In this document: in pieces, positions 1-4,666 of the stretch
Layout: the number at the start of each line of letters is the position of its first letter
Position numbering within the stretch: position 1 is the first letter of the stretch
Assembly (NCBI GenBank): GCA_019347855.1
Contig: JAHWKO010000079.1
Span: 1 to 10,386, forward strand
Source of the DNA: Actinomycetota bacterium
Lineage (GTDB): Bacteria > Actinomycetota > Nitriliruptoria > Nitriliruptorales > JAHWKO01
Direction: 5' to 3'
Length of the DNA stretch: 10,386 nucleotides
Made by a program: the position numbers and the translations under genes
The notes under the pieces: generated by a model
Databases searched by the model: none
Told to the model about the DNA's origin: nothing
The model's input: only the letters and a program-made list of their open reading frames with translations

Positions 1-119
1 ATCTCGGCCTCGAGCTGGCCAGGGCCCCAGCCGGAGTACCCGAGCAGCAGGCGGATGTTGCGCGGCGGTGCACTCGCGAGCAGGCGCAAGCGATCGGGCG
101 AGGTCGAGAGCGAGATGCT
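1..119 (-). pseudogene. YqgE/AlgH (UPF0301/DUF179) family protein, internal fragment
   Basis: The minus strand from about 119 down to 1 reads as an open frame ending in LLLGYSGWGPGQLEAE (about 50 to 3). This is the signature block of the YqgE/AlgH family, which has the pattern GYxxWxxGQLExE in its second half. The preceding stretch ISLSTSPDRLRLLAS (116-72) fits the family's 'TTSxDxLxxLA' segment, so similarity runs almost to the point where nrdJ similarity begins on the other strand. No start codon or other part of the gene is present: the piece runs off the left edge and stops at the nrdJ junction. The family's biochemical role is not established. The piece is either a remnant of a rearranged gene or one half of an assembly chimera. 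The family call is fairly sure because of the GYSGWGPGQLEAE block; the state of the gene is not. Confidence 0.65.
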
Positions 120-1434
120 CGACGTGATCGCGATGCACGGCGAGGAGGCCAACAAGATCGATCCCCGTCCGGTGCAGGGCGACCTGCTCGGGGCGGCGAA
201 GCGCTCGTGGGCCGAGGCGCACGCGATCGGCTCCGAGCACGGGTTCCGCAACTCGCAGGCCTCCGTGCTGGCGCCGACCGGCACGATCGGCCTGATGATG
301 GACTGCGACACCACCGGCATCGAGCCCGACCTCGGGCTGGTCAAGACCAAGAAGCTGGTCGGTGGCGGATCGATGTCGATCGTCAACCGCTCCGTGCCCG
401 CCGCGCTGCGCCGGCTGGGCTACGAGGAGGAGCAGGTCGAGGCGATCGTCGCCTACATCGACGACAACAAGACGCTCGAGGGGGCGCCGGCGATCCGCGA
501 GGAGCACACCAAGGTGTTCCAGTGCGCGATGGGCGACGACCCGATCAGCGCGATGGGGCACATCAAGATGATGGCGGCGGCCCAGCCGTTCATCTCCGGG
601 GCGATCTCCAAGACCGTGAACGTCCCCGAGGAGACCTCCGTCGAGGACATCGAGCAGCTGTTCTACGAGGGCTGGCGGCTCGGCCTGAAGGCGATCGCGA
701 TCTACCGCGACAACTGCAAGGTCGCCCAGCCGCTGTCGGTCACCAAGAAGGCCGACGTCGACGAGCCGTTGGGCGAGGTCGGTGAGGTCGAGGTCAACCA
801 GGGCATGATCCGGCGCAAGCTGCCCAAGCAGCGCCCGAGCCAGACGATCTCGTTCCGCGTCGCCGACGCCGAGGGCTACCTGACCGCAGGGGAGTACCCG
901 GGCGACGGATTGGGCGAGATCTTCGTGAAGCTCGGCAAGCAGGGCTCGACCCTGTCCGGGGTGATGGACGCCTTCGCGATCAGCGTGTCGCTCGGTCTGC
1001 AGTACGGCGTGCCGCTCGACGCGTACGTGAACAAGTTCATGAACATGCGCTTCGAGCCCGCCGGGATGACCGACGACGACGAGATCCGGTTCGCGACCTC
1101 GATCGTCGACTACATCGCCAAGAAGCTCGCGATCGAGTACCTGCCGCCGGACAAGCGCGCGGAGCTGGGCGTCTACACGCTCGAGGAACGCAACGCGACG
1201 CTGGATGCGCAGTACGGCAACGCCCCGGCGATCGACGGCGGGGCGCAGGTCGAGGACGAGTCACCGGACCGACCGGTGGCCGAGGCGCCGGCAGCGAACA
1301 TGCCGATGAGCAACCCGAACGACGTGCCCTACGACGCCGACGCTCCGCTGTGCTACTCGTGCGGCATCAAGATGAAGCGGGCCGGTAGCTGCCACGTCTG
1401 TGAGCAGTGCGGCACCACCAGCGGCTGCAGCTGA
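115..1434 (+). CDS. nrdJ: Vitamin B12-dependent (class II) ribonucleotide reductase, C-terminal part (5' end lost at junction)
   Basis: Class II RNR reduces ribonucleotides to deoxyribonucleotides in the cytoplasm using adenosylcobalamin to make the thiyl radical. About 440 residues are recognisable, from MLDVIAMHGEEANK onward. They include the phosphate-binding loop region (ASVLAPTGTIG, then MMDCDTTGIEPD), GGGSM, and the GAISKTVN block. A TSCPD domain follows (roughly 850-1140), then a low-complexity linker. The Cys-rich tail has the pattern CxxC-x9-CxxCxxC and ends GCS; its two CxxC-type pairs probably bind metal or re-reduce the active site. Family members are around 900 residues or more, so the N-terminal half, with the thiyl-radical cysteine of the finger loop (NPCxE motif), is absent. 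The frame is open to base 1, and ATG codons exist at 55 and 115, but residues encoded before 115 do not look like NrdJ and overlap a YqgE-like antisense frame. As it stands this product could not be catalytic. A helical hairpin follows at 1574-1600. Confidence 0.93.
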   Translation: MLDVIAMHGEEANKIDPRPVQGDLLGAAKRSWAEAHAIGSEHGFRNSQASVLAPTGTIGLMMDCDTTGIEPDLGLVKTKKLVGGGSMSIVNRSVPAALRRLGYEEEQVEAIVAYIDDNKTLEGAPAIREEHTKVFQCAMGDDPISAMGHIKMMAAAQPFISGAISKTVNVPEETSVEDIEQLFYEGWRLGLKAIAIYRDNCKVAQPLSVTKKADVDEPLGEVGEVEVNQGMIRRKLPKQRPSQTISFRVADAEGYLTAGEYPGDGLGEIFVKLGKQGSTLSGVMDAFAISVSLGLQYGVPLDAYVNKFMNMRFEPAGMTDDDEIRFATSIVDYIAKKLAIEYLPPDKRAELGVYTLEERNATLDAQYGNAPAIDGGAQVEDESPDRPVAEAPAANMPMSNPNDVPYDADAPLCYSCGIKMKRAGSCHVCEQCGTTSGCS

Positions 1435-1573
1435 AAACCGGAAGGTTTGGACTGTCTCCTCAGGAAGGGAGGTGCACCGGATGAAGCTAGCCATACTCGG
1501 CAGGCATCCGGTGTCTCCCTTAGGGCGGCCGGAACCGGAGCGATCCGGCCCGGTTGAACAGGGGCTGGAAGAA
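1435..1573 (+). ncRNA. Structured intergenic RNA, three stem-loops of unknown class
   Basis: Three hairpins can be drawn in tandem directly after the nrdJ stop. SL1 pairs AAACC (1435-1439) with GGTTT (1444-1448) around a GGAA tetraloop. SL2 is long: AAGGGAG (1465-1471) with CTCCCTT (1515-1521), a GTG/T internal loop, then nine perfect pairs CACCGGATG (1475-1483) with CATCCGGTG (1505-1513). Its 21-nt apical loop can form a small inner stem (GCC 1490-1492 with GGC 1499-1501). SL3 pairs GGCCGGA (1527-1533) with TCCGGCC (1544-1550). SL2 covers both a strong Shine-Dalgarno sequence and the ATG of the small ORF at 1481. I do not recognise a known riboswitch or ribozyme class. It could be a cis-regulatory leader for the downstream cassette, an sRNA, or the 3' UTR of nrdJ. 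The pairing is seen directly; function is inference. Confidence 0.4.
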
Positions 1574-1636
1574 GAAGGGGCGCCGCGAAGGCGCCCCTTC
1601 TCACGTCACGACACACAGGAAGAAGCACAACGGTGA
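1481..1636 (+). CDS. Possible 51-aa leader ORF overlapping the CD-NTase start
   Basis: ATG at 1481 is preceded by GGGAGGTG (1467-1474), a near-perfect Shine-Dalgarno sequence at good spacing. It opens 51 codons (begins MKLAILGRHPVS, ends EEAQR) that stop with TGA at 1634-1636. That stop overlaps the GTG start of the CD-NTase gene by four bases (GTGA), the usual geometry for translational coupling. The ORF uses CTA, ATA and TTA among its first 14 codons, all rare in such GC-rich DNA. The Shine-Dalgarno and ATG both lie in the SL2 stem, and the ORF reads through the terminator-like hairpin at 1574-1600. The product has no recognised domain and is charged and Pro/Arg/Glu-rich. It may be a regulatory leader peptide rather than a functional protein, or it may be a chance ORF in a structured RNA. 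Confidence 0.35.
   Translation: MKLAILGRHPVSPLGRPEPERSGPVEQGLEEEGAPRRRPFSRHDTQEEAQR
1574..1600 (+). terminator. Strong GC-rich hairpin, nrdJ terminator or attenuator ahead of the CD-NTase
   Basis: Perfect 11-bp inverted repeat GAAGGGGCGCC (1574-1584) and GGCGCCCCTTC (1590-1600) around the loop GCGAA. No T-tract follows, which is common for terminators in high-GC actinobacteria. It lies 140 bases after the nrdJ stop and only 32 bases before the CD-NTase start. No promoter-like -10 is visible between it and that start, so transcription of the cassette must either pass through it (attenuation) or begin at an unrecognised promoter. Confidence 0.65.
1616..1635 (+). promoter_or_regulatory. Ribosome binding site supporting the GTG start of the CD-NTase
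   Basis: CAGGAAGAAG at 1616-1625 is a purine-rich Shine-Dalgarno-type stretch, with its AGGA core about 12 bases ahead of the GTG at 1633. It supports GTG as the start and would allow independent initiation in addition to coupling with the overlapping small ORF. Confidence 0.5.
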
Positions 1637-2679
1637 GTTACGCACGCGACATCCTCCACGACGTCCGCACCAGAGCCGCGCCCGACGACGGCGACCTGCG
1701 GGAGGCCCGAGCACGAAGAGATGCGGTCCTCACCCACGCAAAGGGCTATCCGGGCGTACGTGACGCATACGTGTCGGGGTCGATCGCGCACGGCACGGCC
1801 AACGAGGTCAGGGACGCCGACTGCGGTGTCGTCCTCGGTCGGCACGTCTTCCCAGAGCTCGGACCCGACGGGGACGGGGCGGGCCCCACGGATGCGGTGG
1901 AGGGGATGCGGGAGCACCTGCGCGAGTCCGCGCTCGCCGACCAGTATCCGGAGATCCGCTTCCACGTCCAGGACCGCGCGATCAAGATCTTCTTCAACGA
2001 ACCGTTCGGCGACGACTGCGATCCGACGGTGGACCTGATCGTCGGTCTCGAGCGGGCGGGGCAGCCGGGCCTGTGGATCCCGAAGGCCATGCTGTCCTCC
2101 CGTCCCGGATGGGACGCGTCCCACCCGCAGAAGCACACAGAGCTGTTCCTCCCGAACGACATGGACCTCAGGCGGACCCGCGTCTGGGCCACGAGGCTCG
2201 GCAAGCTCTGGAACGACCGGTTCCACCAGGGGTGGAGCTTCTCGTCCTTCAACATCGCCGCGCTCGCCTACTGGGGCATCGACAGACCTGCCCACATCGA
2301 TCAGGCCCTGTACGACCTCTTCGCCTACGCGGCCAAGGACCTGGATGAGCACCTGACCGAGGACCCCGCTCAGGTGTCCGACCCGATCAAGCTGCCCGAC
2401 GCGACGACGCGAACGAAGGCGGTCGCCCGGCTTGAGAGGGCCCGGGACCTCACCGAAGAGGCCTTGGAGGCGGACACTCTCGACGAGGCCCGATCGGCCC
2501 TTGCCCGCTTGCTGCCCGATCACGTGGATCCGCCGGACTCGGACAAGGCCGGCAGGCTCGCGGCCGCGCTCCGCAACGGCGGTGCACCCGGCGTGGGATC
2601 CGCCGGGCTCACCGCGGGCGCCGGTGGGTCTCGCGAACTCAAGGGCGTGAGGTCTCACGGCGGGCGCCGTGGGGTGTGA
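1633..2679 (+). CDS. CD-NTase / SMODS cyclic oligonucleotide synthase (CBASS core enzyme)
   Basis: 348-residue cytoplasmic nucleotidyltransferase of the cGAS/DncV-like superfamily. The pol-beta-type active site is visible: a GS motif at residues 49-50 (VSGSIAHGTANE), the metal-binding acidic pair D61-A-D63 (RDADCGVVL), and a third acidic residue D134 in DPTVDLIVGL. The following block (GLWIPKAM, then WDASHPQKHTELF) and the helical C-terminal half containing FNIAALAYWGI are as expected for this family. In CBASS such enzymes make cyclic di- or trinucleotides on phage infection and so switch on an effector; the product cannot be predicted here. The last ~45 residues are a Gly-rich, probably flexible tail (NGGAPGVGSAGL, ending HGGRRGV), of interest because E2-containing CBASS systems modify or bind the CD-NTase C-terminus. 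GTG start chosen from the ribosome-binding site at 1616-1625 and the overlap with the upstream small ORF. The E2-like gene begins six bases after the stop. Confidence 0.87.
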   Translation: MSYARDILHDVRTRAAPDDGDLREARARRDAVLTHAKGYPGVRDAYVSGSIAHGTANEVRDADCGVVLGRHVFPELGPDGDGAGPTDAVEGMREHLRESALADQYPEIRFHVQDRAIKIFFNEPFGDDCDPTVDLIVGLERAGQPGLWIPKAMLSSRPGWDASHPQKHTELFLPNDMDLRRTRVWATRLGKLWNDRFHQGWSFSSFNIAALAYWGIDRPAHIDQALYDLFAYAAKDLDEHLTEDPAQVSDPIKLPDATTRTKAVARLERARDLTEEALEADTLDEARSALARLLPDHVDPPDSDKAGRLAAALRNGGAPGVGSAGLTAGAGGSRELKGVRSHGGRRGV

Positions 2680-2685
2680 CCGCAG

Positions 2686-3159
2686 ATGGTCGGCAAGAGA
2701 CGCAGTGGCCCCTGGTACGGCGACGAGCGCCGACGTGTCGTCTTTGAGGGCCCAGCTCGCAAGGCATACCCAGGACTGCGGCGCGACTTCATCGGCACGG
2801 GCGAGAACGCTGATCTCCGTTACCGCGTCGAGGTGGACGTGCCCGGCTACGGCGCTCGCCGCGTCGAGATCATCTTCCGCGCCAAGCTCAAGCAGGCCGC
2901 CCCGCGCGTGTACGCGGATGGGCCGGAGGACTCGCCTCATCGGTACGACGACGGGTCGTTGTGCATCTGGTACTGGAGGGATCCGTCCAGCCGAAGATGG
3001 GTGCCCAAGGACGGCCTCGTCTCCCTGATAGACCACACGCTGCTCCATTTGTTCAAGGAGGCGTACTGGAGGGAGACCGACGAGTGGCTCGGCGAAGAGG
3101 CCCCCCACGTGGCACAGGACTCGAGACCGAAGAGGGAGCCGGTCCGTGATCGTCGCTGA
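2686..3159 (+). CDS. Stand-alone E2-like (ubiquitin-conjugating-enzyme fold) protein of E2-only CBASS
   Basis: 157 residues with the features of bacterial E2-like proteins found beside CD-NTases. There is a beta-rich first half (YRVEVDVPGYGARRVEIIF), then H85 and the candidate catalytic cysteine C93 in DDGSLCIWYWRDP. A conserved helical end follows with W104, H121, E125, W128, W134, E138 and H141 (WRETDEWLGEEAPH). No E1 (adenylation) or JAB peptidase domain is present here or in the neighbours, so this is the E2-only arrangement rather than the long type II operon with a fused E1-E2 Cap2 and Cap3. By analogy it acts on the CD-NTase through a thioester or a covalent link to its C-terminus; that role is inferred. 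The start lies six bases after the CD-NTase stop with only a weak ribosome-binding site, suggesting coupled translation. The 3' end overlaps the next gene by 14 bases. Confidence 0.8.
   Translation: MVGKRRSGPWYGDERRRVVFEGPARKAYPGLRRDFIGTGENADLRYRVEVDVPGYGARRVEIIFRAKLKQAAPRVYADGPEDSPHRYDDGSLCIWYWRDPSSRRWVPKDGLVSLIDHTLLHLFKEAYWRETDEWLGEEAPHVAQDSRPKREPVRDRR
3132..3148 (+). promoter_or_regulatory. Internal ribosome binding site fixing the GTG start of the membrane protein
   Basis: GAGGGAG at 3132-3138, inside the 3' end of the E2-like gene, lies seven bases before the GTG at 3146. It fixes the start of the membrane protein within the E2-like coding sequence and indicates a coupled operon. Confidence 0.7.
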
Positions 3160-3697
3160 CCCGGAACCGTGGTGGGTTCAGCCCGCGGTCTTCGCGGCGG
3201 CTATCACGTTCATCGGCGGAGTGGTCGCACTCGCCGTGAACGGAGTGAGGAACAGGAAGGACCGCCAACGTGAGCGGTTCGCCGATGCCTTCGCGACGGT
3301 GGCCGACTACTGGGAGTTCCCCTACGTGGTACGCCGACGGCGTCATGACCAACCGGAGGCCGAACGGGTCCGGATATCCGAGGCGCTTAGATCAGTGCAG
3401 CGTGACATCAGCTTCCACCAGGCGTGGATTCGGACCGAGTCTGGCTTGGTCGCCGACGCATATGACGATCTCGTCGCGACTACACGCGAGGTCATGGGAA
3501 CGCAGATCAACGAGGGGTGGACGCAAGCTCCACCCACTACCGACGAGGAGATGAACATTCCAGACATCCGGCGAGCAGGACTCGCCAGCGCTCAAGAGGC
3601 CTATCTGCACGCGGTCAAGGACCACCTCTCGATCTGGCCTTGGCGGGCACGCGCGGCGGCGAGAGCAGGCTTCAGCCGGTTCAAGTCGGAGGAATGA
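3146..3697 (+). CDS. One-pass membrane protein, candidate CBASS effector
   Basis: 183 residues. A single hydrophobic helix spans residues 11-32 (VQPAVFAAAITFIGGVVALAVN) and is followed at once by the positive cluster RNRKDRQRER, so the C-terminal ~150 residues should be cytoplasmic. That part is mostly helical and charged, with recognisable blocks ADYWEFPYVVRRRR, ISFHQAWI and AYDDLVATTREVMG. I know of similar uncharacterised actinobacterial proteins beside CD-NTase and E2-like genes, but I cannot name a Pfam family. The gene overlaps the E2-like gene by 14 bases and closes the operon, the place an effector would occupy. Membrane effectors of CBASS usually have two or more transmembrane helices, so a one-helix protein would have to oligomerise to make a pore, or work in another way. 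It could instead be an accessory protein. Confidence 0.6.
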   Translation: MIVADPEPWWVQPAVFAAAITFIGGVVALAVNGVRNRKDRQRERFADAFATVADYWEFPYVVRRRRHDQPEAERVRISEALRSVQRDISFHQAWIRTESGLVADAYDDLVATTREVMGTQINEGWTQAPPTTDEEMNIPDIRRAGLASAQEAYLHAVKDHLSIWPWRARAAARAGFSRFKSEE

Positions 3698-3754
3698 TCG
3701 GTCGATCGCACCGGTCGATCCGATGTCGGGCTCGGCGGGAATCCCGTTAGACGT

Positions 3755-3785
3755 TCAGCCACCCAAGGCTGAGAGGCCGCGCCTC
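3755..3785 (+). terminator. Tandem small hairpins after the defence operon
   Basis: Two adjacent perfect stems: TCAGCC (3755-3760) with GGCTGA (3767-3772) around ACCCAA, and GAGGC (3773-3777) with GCCTC (3781-3785) around CGC. They lie 58 bases after the membrane protein stop and could end the operon transcript. There is no T-tract. The rest of the 147-base gap to the xthA fragment holds only a short direct repeat, CGGTCGATC, at 3699-3707 and 3712-3720. Confidence 0.35.
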
Positions 3786-3844
3786 CACCATCTCATCGGC
3801 TACGGGTAGATTCTGTCGCCGTTCTCGGGCGAGGTTGGACTGCC

Positions 3845-4129
3845 GTGCTGGTTCTTTCGTGGAACGTCAATTCCATTCGCGCTCGATTGTCCCAACTGCT
3901 CGCTCTCATGTTGGAGCACGAGCCGGATGTCGTCTGCGTACAAGAGACCCGCGTTTCCCAACACGGCTTCCCACAGGATGAACTCGCACGGGCCGCCTAT
4001 CGCTTTGTCCACAATCCCGGGGCGGCCGCGCTGGTGTCGCGGTCGTCGACGAGTTCACCCATCGCCTGCTTGGAGATATCGGCGGCGTCGGCCAGGCGGG
4101 TCAGCCAGATGACTCTCCGCGTAACTTAG
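3845..4129 (+). pseudogene. xthA: Exonuclease III, N-terminal fragment (truncated)
   Basis: The frame from GTG 3845 begins MLVLSWNVNSIRARL, continues EPDVVCVQETRVS and FPQDELARAAYRFVHNPG, and is clearly the N-terminus of exonuclease III, the AP endonuclease/3'-5' exonuclease of base-excision repair. N7 and E34, equivalent to N7 and E34 of the E. coli enzyme, are in place. Similarity ends near residue 58 (about base 4020). The frame then runs 36 unrelated residues to a stop at 4127-4129, so the remaining ~200 residues, including the catalytic Asp/Asn/His of the C-terminal half, are missing. A purine-rich GCGAGG lies upstream, so the 5' end looks intact. Its codons (GTT, TCT, CGT, AAT, ATT) are less GC-biased than those of neighbouring genes, suggesting a different origin. 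The short product could not be an active nuclease. Confidence 0.75.
4042..4126 (-). pseudogene. MarR-like helix-turn-helix fragment, antisense
   Basis: On the minus strand, 4107 down to 4042 reads WLTRLADAADISKQAMGELVDD. This resembles the winged-helix recognition region of MarR-family repressors ('LxxLAxxAgxSKQAMGELVddLE'). The frame has an in-frame TAA just upstream (4128-4126), with only VTRRVI between, and similarity is lost after VDD, where the sequence meets the end of the xthA fragment on the other strand. No start codon, dimerisation helices or wing remain. It is debris of a regulator gene rather than a working gene. The match is only about 22 residues, so the family call is tentative. 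Confidence 0.45.
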
Positions 4130-4177
4130 AACACTCTCCGTCGTTGAACGGGGTGGGTCACGACCGAGGAGCCGCCT

Positions 4178-4486
4178 GTGAGCGCGATCGAGGAGCTACG
4201 CAAGACGGGGGTCAGCGGGGACCTGCTCGACCATGTCGCCGACGAGACCCTGCTGTACGCCCGGGGACAAGGGGAGGTCGCCACCCTGCTCACGTCACGC
4301 GGCCACCTCTACCGGGTCCGCGGGGATCAGGTCGAGCTCACCGTCCTGCGACCGGCGGTCCAGATCCGCGTCCGGGATTCGGCGATCTCCATCCGTGCCG
4401 CCCACGGGGTCGAAGCCATGCTGTTCGAGTCCGATCCCGAACGCCGCAACGCCCTGTTCCGTCGGCTCGTCGAGACCCTCGTCTGA
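4178..4486 (+). CDS. Conserved-looking small protein of unknown function
   Basis: 102 residues from GTG 4178, which has the ribosome-binding site GAGGAG (4166-4171) six bases upstream. The predicted order is an N-terminal helix (AIEELRKTG), then alternating strands (VATLLTSRGHLYRVRGDQVELTVLRP, VQIRVRDSAISIRA), then a C-terminal helix (ERRNALFRRLVETL). This alternation recalls a small PH-like beta barrel closed by a helix, but I see no diagnostic motif and do not assign a family. There is no signal peptide, membrane helix or metal-binding motif. It is the first intact gene after the xthA/marR debris and begins the plus-strand run into the lipoprotein genes, though a 180-base gap argues against tight coupling with the next gene. 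Confidence 0.65.
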   Translation: MSAIEELRKTGVSGDLLDHVADETLLYARGQGEVATLLTSRGHLYRVRGDQVELTVLRPAVQIRVRDSAISIRAAHGVEAMLFESDPERRNALFRRLVETLV

Positions 4487-4666
4487 TCGGCGGGCGGAAC
4501 CCGACCTGCCCAGGACTCGACCACGGCCCGCGCACCCGAGCCATCGGAGCGGGCGACCACGCGGACCGCTGCGGCGGTGAGCGGACGAGACACGGCGAGT
4601 GACGTACCGTGCGCGTCCGCCCGCGGCGGAGGCCGGGGAGCTCGACGGCCTTACGGGGGAACACGG

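Noticed and set aside
1435..1573. Adenosylcobalamin riboswitch or other known riboswitch near nrdJ
   Set aside because: The region is downstream of nrdJ and lacks the B12-box; I could not match it to any class I know, so it is reported only as structured RNA of unknown class.
1606..3108. 500-codon minus-strand ORF across the CD-NTase and E2-like genes
   Set aside because: Shadow of the plus-strand genes, caused by GC-rich codon bias; the sequence is Val/Arg/Gly-rich with no domain, while the plus frames have clear motifs.
3699..3720. Direct repeat CGGTCGATC as a possible attachment site
   Set aside because: Nine bases repeated 13 bases apart in simple GATC-containing DNA, with no second copy noticed at the other edge of the cassette and no integrase.
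4616..4630. Small hairpin TCCGCC-CGC-GGCGGA upstream of the DUF4015 gene
   Set aside because: Six GC pairs are expected by chance in this composition, and it fits no terminator or operator context convincingly.
4577..4666. Longer N-terminus for the DUF4015 lipoprotein from GTG 4577
   Set aside because: It would put 30 residues ahead of a standard lipoprotein signal; the ATG at 4667 has its own ribosome-binding site.
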